From Pseudomonas sp. Au-Pse12 (GTDB taxonomy: Bacteria; Pseudomonadota; Gammaproteobacteria; Pseudomonadales; Pseudomonadaceae): a stretch of 64,000 nucleotides of DNA. Under the pieces are notes generated by a model. The model was not told where the DNA came from. It made no database searches and worked only from the letters and a program-made list of their open reading frames with translations. Location: contig NZ_JAJTTH010000003.1 of assembly GCF_021341665.1 (NCBI RefSeq), forward strand, positions 310,001 through 374,000, in the 5' to 3' direction. A program made the translations under genes and the position numbers. Positions 1 through 8,514 of the stretch are shown here, piece after piece (the stretch's first letter is position 1; every line of letters begins with the position of its first letter).

Positions 1-407
1 TTGAGGTTGTTGCGCGCGACCAGAGGAGCCTTAACGTTGATCATTTCGCGAGTGGAACGCGGCAGGTTCATGCCCGCCTCTTCACGAAACAGGTAACCAA
101 TGAAACCGCTGCAATCGAAGCCGGCTTCCGAGGTACCACCGAAACGGTAGCGGGTACCGATCAGCGACATACCGCGCTCGAGGATGCTGTCAGCCAGAAC
201 TGGCAACTGGTAAGGCTTGCTGTCAGAGAACTCTGCCAGTTCCTTTTCAGTTGCCAGCTCTTCCTGATAAACAGCGGAAGATTGGTTTTTTGCGGAGACT
301 TGAGCCTGTTGCACGGACTGCTGCTGCGACACCGGAGTGTGGGAAGCGCAACCAAATAACAGGGTAACGAGTGCGAGAGGCACGAGGGGTGCGAAGCGAT
401 TTAGCAT
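1..407 (-). CDS. NlpC/P60 family lipoprotein, C-terminus beyond the window edge
   Basis: The frame opens at an ATG at 407 and is still open at base 1, so only the N-terminal 135 residues are present. It begins with a lipoprotein signal sequence (hydrophobic stretch, then LFGCAS with the lipobox Cys near residue 18), followed by a Gln/Ser-rich linker. The start of the NlpC/P60 (C40) fold follows, with GTRYRFGG and GFDCSGF, where the Cys is the expected nucleophile. Members of this family cut peptide bonds in peptidoglycan stems from the periplasmic side of the outer membrane. The catalytic His lies beyond the edge. It is transcribed away from hda in the same direction, with 223 bp between them. 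Confidence 0.85.
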   Translation of the reverse strand, partial: MLNRFAPLVPLALVTLLFGCASHTPVSQQQSVQQAQVSAKNQSSAVYQEELATEKELAEFSDSKPYQLPVLADSILERGMSLIGTRYRFGGTSEAGFDCSGFIGYLFREEAGMNLPRSTREMINVKAPLVARNNL

Positions 408-546
408 GGGCACGACCGTGGCTTGAAATAAATGACGACGCGACTATGCCTTCTATCGCCCTCATTTGCAAATTCAATCGATCAGAATGTGACTTATGAG
501 TTTCTTGCGTACATCTAAGGCTTTAAGCCCATTTAAAGTCCGCCCG

Positions 547-568
547 CCTTTGGAAACCCTTCCAAAGG
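547..568. other. Perfect 9-bp hairpin between hda and the NlpC/P60 gene
   Basis: CCTTTGGAA and TTCCAAAGG flank a four-base loop. A short T-rich stretch follows on the plus strand only, while both neighbouring genes read leftward. It is therefore not a textbook terminator for hda. It may be a processing or partial termination structure between the two genes. Confidence 0.4.
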
Positions 569-630
569 TGCGTTTTCTGGCGCCTGGAATATGCCGAAGG
601 CCGCCTTGAAAACTCCTGGAGCCCTTGTTT

Positions 631-1335
631 TTACCAGCCCAGGGTTTCTTTCAGAAAGGGAATGGTCAGCTTGCGCTGGGCCTGCAGCGAGGCCTGGTCA
701 AGACGCTCCAGAAGCTCGAACAAGGCACTCATGCTGCGGGTACCGCGGGTCAGAATAAAATGCCCGACCTCATCGGTCAGATGCAGCCCGCGACGGGAAG
801 CTCGCAACTGCAAGGCTCGCAATTTGTCTTCATCGGAGAGTGGGCGCATCTGGAAGATCAGCGCCAGGGTCAGGCGGGATTTCAAGTCCGCCAGTTTTAC
901 CGGCAGCTCCCGAGGCGAAGTCGAGGCAGCAATCAGCAAGCGCCGGCCACTGTCACGCAAGCGGTTGAACAGATGGAACAGCGCCTCTTCCCAGTCCGCC
1001 TTGCCGGCGACGGCCTGCAGGTCATCCAGACACACCAGCTCGTACTGCTCCAGGTTGTCGAGAATCTCGATACCACGATCCAGAAGCTCTGCCAGCGGCA
1101 GGTACACCGCAGGCTCCCCCAACTGCTCGAAACGCAGGCACGCCGCCTGCAGCAAGTGCGTGCGGCCCACGCCATCCTTGCCCCAGAGATAGATCAGGCT
1201 TTCGGTCCAGCCGGCGTCGGCTTCGCATAGGCGCTCGACGTAGCCGAGTGCTGCGGCATTGGCGCCTGGGTAGTAGTTGATGAAGGTGGCGTCATCACGC
1301 AGACGCACACCTAGGGGCAGCTGAATCGGTTTCAT
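631..1335 (-). CDS. hda: DnaA regulatory inactivator Hda
   Basis: This 234-residue protein is a DnaA-like AAA+ ATPase without the DNA-binding domain. Hda acts with the DNA-loaded sliding clamp to stimulate hydrolysis of DnaA-ATP after initiation, which prevents re-replication. An N-terminal QLPLGVRLRDD segment matches the clamp-binding end of Hda. The nucleotide-binding region has GKDGVGRTHLLQA in the Walker A position near residue 50, and VCLDDLQAV as Walker B near residue 100. Length is normal. It lies downstream of an AI-2E-type permease gene in the same direction, the order also known next to purM in other pseudomonads. Confidence 0.93.
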   Translation of the reverse strand: MKPIQLPLGVRLRDDATFINYYPGANAAALGYVERLCEADAGWTESLIYLWGKDGVGRTHLLQAACLRFEQLGEPAVYLPLAELLDRGIEILDNLEQYELVCLDDLQAVAGKADWEEALFHLFNRLRDSGRRLLIAASTSPRELPVKLADLKSRLTLALIFQMRPLSDEDKLRALQLRASRRGLHLTDEVGHFILTRGTRSMSALFELLERLDQASLQAQRKLTIPFLKETLGW

Positions 1336-1542
1336 GCTGACTGAACAGTTCCAAACGAACCGTTAGTGGCCTCTGTGTAAAGTTTGCAAAGTTTATACCC
1401 GTGACGCCGAGCGCACAATGCAGCAGACCACAAGCAAAATCAAAGGTTTGCGTCTGTCGAAAGCAATCAAAGGGGGTTCTTTGACAGCCCCTGTGACAGC
1501 CAGTGGACCGCCACCGACCGCCACTTGGGCTCACTCAGCCCT

Positions 1543-2616
1543 TTACAGCTCGGGGTCTTCGGCGCCGCTGTAGAGATCGGAGTCCTTGTACAGATCATGC
1601 ACGTGGCGCACCAGCACCATGATCACCGCCGCCACCGGCAGGGCCAGCAGCACCCCGGTAAAGCCGAACAGTTCGCCGCCGGCGAGAATCGCAAAGATCA
1701 CCGCCACCGGGTGCAGGCCGATGCGGTCCCCCACCAGCAACGGCGTCAGCACCATGCCTTCCAGGGCCTGCCCGACCATGAACACCGCGACAATGCCGAT
1801 CATCGGGTACAAGTCGCCACCAAACTGAAACAGCCCGGCAACCAGCGCCGCACCAATACCGATGACAAACCCCATGTACGGCACAATCGCCGCCAACCCG
1901 GCAATCAACCCGATCAACAGGCCCAGCTCAAGCCCCACCAACATCAGGCCCGCCGCGTAGATCACCCCAAGAGCCAGCATCACCAGCAACTGCCCGCGGA
2001 CAAACGCCCCCAGCACCTCATGACACTCTCCAGCCAGGGACAGCACCTGTTCTTCGCGACTGCGCGGCAGCAGGCTGCGGATCTTGGCCATCATCAAGTC
2101 CCAATCGCGCAGCAGATAGAAACTGACCACCGGGATCAGCACCAGGTTGGCCAGCCAGCCGATCAGCGCCAGCCCCGAGGCCGTGGCCTGGCTCAGCACC
2201 ACACCGACAATATCGGTGGTCTGCCCCATATGCTCGCTGATGGCGGCCTTGACCTTGTCGAACTTCCAGAAGCCGTCCGCCAGGCCCAGTTTCGACTGCA
2301 CCCAGGGCATGGCGCTGTGCTGGACCCAATCGAGCATCTGCGGCGCCAACTCATAGAGCCGCACCAGTTGCTTGGCCAGCATGGGCACCAGCACCAGCAA
2401 CAGGGTCATGACGATCAAGGTGAACAGCGCGAATACCGCTACCACTCCCCAGGTACGCGATAGCCCCCAATGCTCCAGGCGGTCCACCAGCGGATCGAAC
2501 AGATAGGCCAGCAACAGCGCTACCAGAAACGGACTGAGGATCGGGTGCAACAGGTAAACGAACCCACAAGCCAGGAGCGCTACACCCAACCAGACCCAGC
2601 GACGCGTATCGGCCAT
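1543..2616 (-). CDS. AI-2E family transporter (PerM-like inner-membrane protein)
   Basis: This 357-residue protein has about eight hydrophobic segments. Two lie at the N-terminus (residues 10-40). A long soluble stretch follows at roughly 75-150, and then a block of closely spaced helices runs to residue 345. This arrangement fits the AI-2E transporter superfamily (PF01594, YdgG/PerM type). Substrates vary in the family, from autoinducer-2 to sodium/proton exchange, so no substrate can be assigned here. A GGAG ribosome site sits just upstream of the ATG. It is probably cotranscribed with the DUF2066 gene to its right, from which it is separated by 37 bp. Confidence 0.85.
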   Translation of the reverse strand: MADTRRWVWLGVALLACGFVYLLHPILSPFLVALLLAYLFDPLVDRLEHWGLSRTWGVVAVFALFTLIVMTLLLVLVPMLAKQLVRLYELAPQMLDWVQHSAMPWVQSKLGLADGFWKFDKVKAAISEHMGQTTDIVGVVLSQATASGLALIGWLANLVLIPVVSFYLLRDWDLMMAKIRSLLPRSREEQVLSLAGECHEVLGAFVRGQLLVMLALGVIYAAGLMLVGLELGLLIGLIAGLAAIVPYMGFVIGIGAALVAGLFQFGGDLYPMIGIVAVFMVGQALEGMVLTPLLVGDRIGLHPVAVIFAILAGGELFGFTGVLLALPVAAVIMVLVRHVHDLYKDSDLYSGAEDPEL

Positions 2617-2653
2617 ATACCACTCCTGCTTCTATATAGAAGAAAACAACCTG

Positions 2654-3703
2654 CTACCAACGAAAACGCAGCTGCGCCTGAGGCGTCGGCGCAACAGCCG
2701 GCGCGCCACCCTCAGCAGCCTGCACCGGGGCTTGCGGGGCAAGGGCTTCGCCAGCGGGAATTTCTTGCAGCTTGGCCAGCGCCAGTTGCGCCCGCAATTG
2801 CTCGGCACTGCCATTGACCCGATAGATGATCCGATCACCCTCGACGCTCTGCAGTTGCGCGCCAAAAGGCTCGAGCAAATGCCCCAATGCCGCGTAGTGC
2901 TCCAGGGTCATACCCTGCACTTCCAGCAATTGCTCGCTGGAGACACCCGGGCGCGTGACAAAGCGCGGCGCCAGACGCTGGCTCACCGCCAGCAACACCG
3001 CATCGGCCAGCGCTGCCGTATCGGCACCCTGGACAGTGCCCTGCTCTTTCTGATCGCCGAGCCACAGCCGCCACTTGGCCTGCCATTGGCCGGCCTCTTC
3101 ACGGGCGTGCACCGCCAACAACGCATCAGCGCCATAACGCTCCGAGGCTTCACGCAGTGGCGCCGGGTCGGAACCTTCCAGATTCGGCGCAGTGGCAACA
3201 ATCTGCTCGTCCAGGTCCCCCAGCGGCAGACGCAAGGGCAGGCCACGGTGTTGAGCCGCACGCCGCAAAGGCGCGGCGCTGGCCTGACCATCCCCCACCA
3301 GGCTTGAGCCTTCCGTGGAATCGCTCAGCCACCAGCCCAGGATCGACGGCCGGTTACTGCCCCACAGCGACAACCCCGCCTGACGCAATGCACGATCGGT
3401 GGTCACAGGATCGAAGTCCACTTGCAGGCTTTCCGGCGGGCCGGCGTCGTAGCCGTACTGGCTGATGATCTGCTGCGGGTCCTTGCGGATTGCCGCCAGC
3501 CCCGGCCCCTGCGCCGCCTTGGCGTCGCCGGTGAGGCGCAGCACCAGGGTTTCCAGGGCACGCTGCGTGGCCTGATCGCGTTCTTCGGGCGATTGGCTGG
3601 CCACCGGTTCGCGCACTTGATACAGGCCATTGAGGGTTTCGGCATGACTCGCCAGGCTGAACAATGACAAACAGCCCACAAACAGAAATTTACCCAGACG
3701 CAT
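2654..3703 (-). CDS. DUF2066 domain-containing exported protein
   Basis: I chose the ATG at 3703, giving 349 residues, because MRLGKFLFVGCLSLFSLASHA forms a clean Sec signal peptide. The open frame extends further upstream, but without a convincing signal or ribosome site. The mature part contains the DUF2066 pattern (YQVREPV near the start, RDQATQRALETLVLRLTGD near residue 50) and predicted mixed alpha/beta structure. The C-terminus is rich in Ala, Pro and Gln. The function of the family is unknown. It is divergent from purM and sits upstream of the AI-2E permease gene, with which it may form an operon. Confidence 0.82.
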   Translation of the reverse strand: MRLGKFLFVGCLSLFSLASHAETLNGLYQVREPVASQSPEERDQATQRALETLVLRLTGDAKAAQGPGLAAIRKDPQQIISQYGYDAGPPESLQVDFDPVTTDRALRQAGLSLWGSNRPSILGWWLSDSTEGSSLVGDGQASAAPLRRAAQHRGLPLRLPLGDLDEQIVATAPNLEGSDPAPLREASERYGADALLAVHAREEAGQWQAKWRLWLGDQKEQGTVQGADTAALADAVLLAVSQRLAPRFVTRPGVSSEQLLEVQGMTLEHYAALGHLLEPFGAQLQSVEGDRIIYRVNGSAEQLRAQLALAKLQEIPAGEALAPQAPVQAAEGGAPAVAPTPQAQLRFRW

Positions 3704-4072
3704 GGAAGATTCCCAACGACAAAAAACGATTGAAACAGCGCGCATGAACCACTGCGAGCAAGGCTGTGACCACAAGCCCCGGTAAAACATTCACCCGATA
3801 CCCGACAGTTTTCGCGCTGTCATAACGATAGCCACTTGAGCGCTATACCTTATACAGGCATGGGCAAGAGCACCAACACAGCCGATCGTGGTTTTTTTAG
3901 GCGGATATGCCTCTACCCGTCGGCCCGAGGATGGCCGCTGCCCCTCAAGCCTGATAAAATCGCGCGCCTTCGCAGACCGGCATCAGCTGGGCATCCTGAA
4001 ACACTTTCCCAGTGCTCGGGCAGGCTCTCTGATTCGGTCGATACCCCTGAATCCCCCCTAAAGGCCTGGATC
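3704..4072. other. Divergent intergenic region, DUF2066 / purM
   Basis: These 369 bp carry no supportable gene. An open frame continues upstream from purM, but its codon use and lack of a ribosome site argue against translation. A GATAAAAT stretch at 3953-3960 could be a -10 element for purM. I could not pair it with a good -35 hexamer. Confidence 0.5.
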
Positions 4073-5131
4073 ATGAGCAAGCAACCCTCCCTGAGCTACA
4101 AAGACGCCGGTGTAGACATCGACGCCGGTGAAGCATTGGTCGAACGCATCAAGAGCGTCGCCAAGCGCACTGCGCGCCCGGAAGTCATGGGCGGCCTGGG
4201 CGGTTTCGGCGCCCTCTGCGAAATCCCGGCCGGCTACAAGCAACCTGTGCTGGTTTCCGGCACCGACGGCGTCGGCACCAAGCTGCGCCTGGCCCTGAAC
4301 CTGAACAAGCACGACAGCATCGGCATCGACCTGGTGGCCATGTGCGTCAACGACCTGGTGGTCTGCGGTGCCGAGCCTCTGTTCTTCCTCGACTACTACG
4401 CCACCGGCAAGCTCAACGTCGACACCGCCGCCCAGGTAGTGACCGGCATCGGTGCCGGCTGCGAACTGTCCGGCTGCTCGCTGGTCGGCGGTGAAACCGC
4501 TGAAATGCCCGGCATGTACGAAGGCGAAGACTACGACCTGGCCGGCTTCTGCGTCGGCGTGGTGGAAAAGGCCGAAATCATCGACGGCTCGAAAGTGGCC
4601 GCAGGCGATGCGTTGCTGGCCCTGCCGTCCTCCGGCCCGCACTCCAACGGCTACTCGCTGATCCGCAAGATCATCGAAGTCGCCGGCGCCGACATCGAAA
4701 GCATCCAGCTGGACGGCAAGCCACTGACCGACCTGCTGATGGCCCCGACCCGCATCTACGTCAAGCCGCTGCTGAAGCTGATCAAGGACACCGGCGCGGT
4801 CAAGGCCATGGCTCACATCACCGGTGGTGGCCTGCTGGACAACATCCCGCGCGTCCTGCCCAAAGGCGCCCAGGCGGTGGTCGACGTGGCGAGCTGGAAA
4901 CGCCCGGCGGTCTTCGACTGGCTGCAAGAGCAAGGCAACGTCGACGAACACGAAATGCACCGCGTTCTGAACTGCGGCGTGGGCATGGTCATCTGCGTGG
5001 CTCAGGATCAGGTTGAAAATGCCCTGAACGTTCTGCGCGAAGCGGGCGAGCAGCCTTGGGTCATCGGCCAGATCGCCACCGCAGCCGAAGGCGCGGCCCA
5101 GGTCGAGCTGAAGAACCTCAAGGCTCACTGA
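4073..5131 (+). CDS. purM: Phosphoribosylformylglycinamidine cyclo-ligase (AIR synthetase)
   Basis: PurM catalyses the ATP-dependent ring closure of FGAM to aminoimidazole ribotide, the fifth step of de novo purine synthesis in the cytoplasm. The 352-residue product starts [20 protein letters not shown], the usual PurM N-terminus. It has the glycine-rich loop GGLGGFGAL, the signature GTDGVGTKL near residue 65, and [11 protein letters not shown] near residue 140. Length is as expected. An in-frame extension of about 79 residues upstream is rejected because homologues start here. The TGA overlaps the purN ATG by one base, so the two genes are translationally coupled. Confidence 0.96.
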   Translation: MSKQPSLSYKDAGVDIDAGEALVERIKSVAKRTARPEVMGGLGGFGALCEIPAGYKQPVLVSGTDGVGTKLRLALNLNKHDSIGIDLVAMCVNDLVVCGAEPLFFLDYYATGKLNVDTAAQVVTGIGAGCELSGCSLVGGETAEMPGMYEGEDYDLAGFCVGVVEKAEIIDGSKVAAGDALLALPSSGPHSNGYSLIRKIIEVAGADIESIQLDGKPLTDLLMAPTRIYVKPLLKLIKDTGAVKAMAHITGGGLLDNIPRVLPKGAQAVVDVASWKRPAVFDWLQEQGNVDEHEMHRVLNCGVGMVICVAQDQVENALNVLREAGEQPWVIGQIATAAEGAAQVELKNLKAH

Positions 5132-5793
5132 TGCAAGAGCGGATGTCGCCGACCTGTGATGTTGTGGTGCTGCTGTCCGGCACCGGCAGTAACCTGCAAG
5201 CCCTGATCGACAACGCGCGCACCGACGACAGTCCGGTGCGCATCGCTGCCGTGATCTCTAACCGCGCTGACGCCTATGGGCTGCAGCGCGCCAAGGATGC
5301 GGGCATCGCAACCCGCTTCCTCGATCACACCACCTTCGAAGGCCGCGAGGCCTTCGATCAGGGGCTGATCGAATTGATCGACACCTTCCAACCCAAACTG
5401 GTGGTCCTGGCCGGCTTCATGCGCATTCTCAGCGCTGGATTCGTCCGTCACTACCAGGGCCGCCTGCTGAATATTCACCCTTCGCTGCTCCCCAAATACA
5501 AAGGGTTACACACTCATCAGCGGGCGCTGGAAGCCGGAGATACGGAGCATGGCTGCAGCGTGCACTTCGTGACCGAGGAACTCGATGGCGGCCCTCTGGT
5601 CGTACAGGCTGTGATCCCGGTAGAGTTGCACGACTCGCCGCAGAGCCTGGCGCAGCGAGTACACGTCCAGGAACACCGGATTTACCCCATGGCCGTACGC
5701 TGGTTTGCCGAAGGTCGACTGACGCTCGGCGATCAGGGTGCTTTACTGGATGGTCAATTACTGGCCGCCAGCGGCTATTTGATTCGAACCTAG
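5131..5793 (+). CDS. purN: Phosphoribosylglycinamide formyltransferase
   Basis: PurN transfers a formyl group from 10-formyltetrahydrofolate to GAR, the third step of purine synthesis. The 220-residue product shows the phosphate-binding LLSGTGSNLQAL at residues 12-23. The folate-site motif HPSLLPKYKGLHTHQRAL lies near residue 115, and the D of EELDGG serves in the active site. The start at 5131 overlaps the purM stop; a second Met four codons later is an alternative. A DUF3108 gene follows after 8 bp, so all three are likely one transcript ending at the terminator near 6531. Confidence 0.96.
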   Translation: MQERMSPTCDVVVLLSGTGSNLQALIDNARTDDSPVRIAAVISNRADAYGLQRAKDAGIATRFLDHTTFEGREAFDQGLIELIDTFQPKLVVLAGFMRILSAGFVRHYQGRLLNIHPSLLPKYKGLHTHQRALEAGDTEHGCSVHFVTEELDGGPLVVQAVIPVELHDSPQSLAQRVHVQEHRIYPMAVRWFAEGRLTLGDQGALLDGQLLAASGYLIRT

Positions 5794-5801
5794 GAGATTT
5801 T

Positions 5802-6515
5802 ATGCGTCGCGCCCTGCTCTTCGCTTGCGCTCTGTTCGCCCTGCCGGCTGTGCAGGCGGCAGACCTTCACCCGTTCTCCGCCAGCTACACCGCCGACTGG
5901 AAGCAACTGCCCATGAGCGGTACGGCTGAACGCAGCCTGGAAAAAACCGCCAATGGCGTGTGGAAGCTCAGCTTCAAGGCATCGATGATGATCGCCAGCC
6001 TGAGCGAGGAAAGCACCCTGACCCTGGACAAGGACACCCTGGTGCCCCAGTCCTATCGCTTCGAGCGGGGCGGCCTGGGCAAAGCCAAGAAAGCCGATCT
6101 GGATTTCGACTGGAACGCCAAGATGGTCACCGGCACCGACCGTGGCGATGCGGTCAAGCTGCCACTGAATACCGGCATGGTGGATAAATCCACCTACCAA
6201 CTGGCGCTGCAGCACGATGTGGCAGCCGGCAAGAAGACCATGAGCTACCAAGTGGTCGACGGCGGTGAAGTCGATACATACGATTTCCGTGTCCTGGGCT
6301 CGGAAAAAGTCGACACCAAGGCAGGCCAGATCGATGCGATGAAGGTCGAGCGCGTCCGCGACCCGACACAAAGCAAACGCATCACCGTGATGTGGTTCGC
6401 CAAGGACTGGGACTACCTGCTGGTGCGCTTGCAACAAGTTGAAACCGACGGCAAGGAGTACAACATCATGCTCCTCAACGGCACCGTCGACGGCAAGACA
6501 GTCAAGGGCAACTAA
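5802..6515 (+). CDS. DUF3108 domain-containing periplasmic protein
   Basis: The 237-residue product has a Sec signal peptide (MRRALLFACALFALPAVQA, cleavage before ADLHPF). The mature beta-rich domain shows the DUF3108 pattern: PFSASYTADWK near the start, repeated lysine/aspartate beta strands, and RITVMWFAKDWDYLLVRLQQ near residue 200. The family fold is lipocalin-like or LolA-like, and its role is not established. It follows purN closely and is conserved next to purMN in Pseudomonas, as I recall. An AGGAG site lies just before the ATG. Confidence 0.85.
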   Translation: MRRALLFACALFALPAVQAADLHPFSASYTADWKQLPMSGTAERSLEKTANGVWKLSFKASMMIASLSEESTLTLDKDTLVPQSYRFERGGLGKAKKADLDFDWNAKMVTGTDRGDAVKLPLNTGMVDKSTYQLALQHDVAAGKKTMSYQVVDGGEVDTYDFRVLGSEKVDTKAGQIDAMKVERVRDPTQSKRITVMWFAKDWDYLLVRLQQVETDGKEYNIMLLNGTVDGKTVKGN

Positions 6516-6530
6516 GCCGCAGCACAATCG

Positions 6531-6558
6531 AAGCCTCGCGAAAGCGGGGCTTTTTTTT
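6531..6558 (+). terminator. Rho-independent terminator of the purM-purN-DUF3108 unit
   Basis: A nine-base stem (AAGCCTCGC with GCGGGGCTT, one G-T pair) closes a GAAA tetraloop and runs into a row of T residues at 6551-6558. It begins 16 bases after the DUF3108 stop codon. Confidence 0.9.
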
Positions 6559-6799
6559 GCCCGGAATTTCACTCCACGCCCGCCTGCCAGACGCCCGGGC
6601 AAGCCTTTCAAGATGAAACTTTTGTCATGAAACTTCGCCAGCCGCGGCAAAATGTCACGGTTTACGCGGGCTGCAGGATTGTCTTCGATTCTGCAAAGGT
6701 TTGTTGCAGGCTCAAGCAATTTACTTAGCAAGCTAACAAAATATATAACGAAGTCCTGCACACGCCTTGCTGCAGATCAACAGAGATTGGAGCTAGCAG

Positions 6800-6988
6800 A
6801 TGACTGTAAAAGTAACTGAACGCGACGATTCACATATGTCCCATGAAGGCGTAGCCGCGGGTGTACGTATCTGGGATGTACATCAACAAGACATGCTGGT
6901 GGGGATGTTCCACTCCGAGAGCGATGCCCACAGCTACAAGGCCGAACTGGAAAAACTCGAGCAGAACCGCGCTCCGCAGAGCTCCTGA
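6800..6988 (+). CDS. Small conserved hypothetical protein, 62 residues
   Basis: A short acidic soluble protein with no membrane segment or cysteine. It begins MTVKVTERDD and has a central GVRIWDVHQQDMLVGMFHSESDAHSYKAEL region that reads like a small beta-beta-alpha domain. A GGAG ribosome site sits about ten bases before the ATG. It stands alone between the purMN terminator and the strong hairpin at 7048. I do not recognise a characterised family. Codon use matches the neighbours, so I take it as real. An in-frame Met at residue 13 is a possible later start. Confidence 0.7.
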   Translation: MTVKVTERDDSHMSHEGVAAGVRIWDVHQQDMLVGMFHSESDAHSYKAELEKLEQNRAPQSS

Positions 6989-7047
6989 ATCGACCTCAGC
7001 ACAGGAGCGCCGGGATCTCCACGCGGACCCCGCCCTCCCCCCCATAA

Positions 7048-7080
7048 ACGACAAACCCCGCCATGAGCGGGGTTTGTCGT
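7048..7080. terminator. Bidirectional terminator, convergent genes
   Basis: A perfect 14-bp inverted repeat (ACGACAAACCCCGC and its complement) around a five-base loop lies between the rightward small gene and the leftward DUF2058 gene. There are only short T tracts within the stem, so it probably ends transcription from both sides. Confidence 0.8.
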
Positions 7081-7090
7081 TAGCGGATGC

Positions 7091-7630
7091 TTACCACATC
7101 AGATCGTCAGGGATCTGGTAGGCCGCGTACGGATCATCTTCATCCGGCGCCTCGGTCGGCGTATTGAGCTGCACGATACGGCGCGGGTCGCGCTCCTGGA
7201 TCTTCAGCGCCGCTTCCCGCGGGATCACCTCATAGCCGCCACCGTGGTGGACAATCGCCAGGGAACCGCTGCTGAGCTTGTTGCGCATCAGGGTGTTCAC
7301 CGACAGGCGCTTGACCTTCTTGTCGTCGACGAAGTTGTAGTAGTCCTCGGTGTTCAGCTTGGGCAGGCGCGAGACTTCGATCAGTTGCTTGATCTGCGCC
7401 GCACGGGCCTTCTGCTCGGCCTTCTCCTGCTGCTGACGGTTGAGCTCCTGGTCACGCTTGACCTTTTCAGCCATGGCTTCCTGAGCCGCGCGTTGCTGGG
7501 AGTCATCAAGTTCGATCTGGCCTTTATGCGCCAGACGCTGCTGCTTCTGCTTGTCTTTGCTGACCTGCTTGGCCTGCTTTTGGTTGACCAGCCCTGCTTT
7601 GAGCAACTGGTCGCGAAGGGAAAGGCTCAT
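7091..7630 (-). CDS. DUF2058 family protein (YaiL-like)
   Basis: The 179-residue product is highly charged. Residues 15-100 are rich in Lys, Gln and Glu (KQAKQVSKDKQKQQR, then a long region likely to form coiled coil). The C-terminal half has the family motif KKVKRLSVNTLMRNKLSSG and a short acidic tail. The E. coli relative YaiL has been described as nucleoprotein-like, with no defined activity. It is the last gene of the leftward run after mazG, separated by 26 bp, and ends just before the terminator at 7048. Confidence 0.85.
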   Translation of the reverse strand: MSLSLRDQLLKAGLVNQKQAKQVSKDKQKQQRLAHKGQIELDDSQQRAAQEAMAEKVKRDQELNRQQQEKAEQKARAAQIKQLIEVSRLPKLNTEDYYNFVDDKKVKRLSVNTLMRNKLSSGSLAIVHHGGGYEVIPREAALKIQERDPRRIVQLNTPTEAPDEDDPYAAYQIPDDLMW

Positions 7631-7656
7631 GGTGCTTACTCACTTAGGCAACGGCC

Positions 7657-8502
7657 TCAGCCGCAGCTGGGCAAATTCTTTTCCTGACGTTTGGCTTCGC
7701 CCCACAGGGCATCCAACTCTTCGAGGGTGCAATCTTCCATGGGACGGGCGGTGTCGCGCAATGCCTGCTCGATAAATCGGAAGCGTCGGTCAAACTTGGC
7801 GTTGGCACCGCGCAAGGCGGTTTCCGGGTCTACCTTGAGATGCCTGGCCAGGTTGACCACGACAAACAGCAAGTCACCGATTTCATCGGTGATCGCCGCT
7901 GTATCGTTGTCGGCCATGGCTTCCAGCACCTCATCCAGCTCTTCGCGAACCTTGTCCACCACCGGCAGGGCTTCCGGCCAGTCGAAGCCGACCTGAGCCG
8001 CGCGCTTCTGCAACTTGGCGGCGCGGGACAAAGCCGGCAAGGCCACCGGCACATCATCGAGCAGCGACAACTGCTGCGGGGCAGCGGATTTCTCCGCGCG
8101 CTCCTCGGCCTTGATCTGCTCCCAGCGCTCCTTGACCTGCTCTTCATCGAGCCGCGGGATATCCAGCGGCGCATACAGATCCCCGGTGGGAAACACGTGG
8201 GGATGCCGACGGATCAACTTGCGCGTGATGCCGTCCACCACCGCGTCGAACTCGAAACGCCCTTCTTCCCGGGCCAGCTGGCTGTAATACACCACCTGGA
8301 ACAGCAGGTCCCCCAGTTCGCCCTGCAAGTGGTCGAAGTCGCCGCGCTCGATGGCGTCGGCCACTTCATAGGCCTCTTCCAGGGTATGGGGGACGATGCT
8401 CGCGTAGTTCTGCTTGATATCCCAGGGGCAGCCGTACTGCGGGTCGCGCAGGCGCGCCATGAGGTGGAGCAGGTCTTCAAGGCTGTGCATCAGTTCATCC
8501 AT
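7657..8502 (-). CDS. mazG: Nucleoside triphosphate pyrophosphohydrolase MazG
   Basis: MazG hydrolyses (d)NTPs to monophosphates and pyrophosphate. In E. coli it also lowers ppGpp during starvation. The 281-residue product has two MazG domains in tandem. The first, at about residues 8-110, contains GCPWDIKQNYASI and the metal-binding LEEAYEVADAI. The second, at about 165-265, has VREELDEVLEAM and EIGDLLFVVVNLARH. Length is typical. The start at 8502 is assumed; a second Met four codons later has a slightly better ribosome site. It lies 12 bp downstream of relA, which fits a shared role in alarmone control. Confidence 0.93.
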   Translation of the reverse strand: MDELMHSLEDLLHLMARLRDPQYGCPWDIKQNYASIVPHTLEEAYEVADAIERGDFDHLQGELGDLLFQVVYYSQLAREEGRFEFDAVVDGITRKLIRRHPHVFPTGDLYAPLDIPRLDEEQVKERWEQIKAEERAEKSAAPQQLSLLDDVPVALPALSRAAKLQKRAAQVGFDWPEALPVVDKVREELDEVLEAMADNDTAAITDEIGDLLFVVVNLARHLKVDPETALRGANAKFDRRFRFIEQALRDTARPMEDCTLEELDALWGEAKRQEKNLPSCG

Positions 8503-8514
8503 TTCATACAGGCA

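Noticed and set aside
3836..4072. N-terminal extension of purM by 79 codons
   Set aside because: Known PurM proteins start at MSKQPSL; the extension has no ribosome site and noncoding-like composition.
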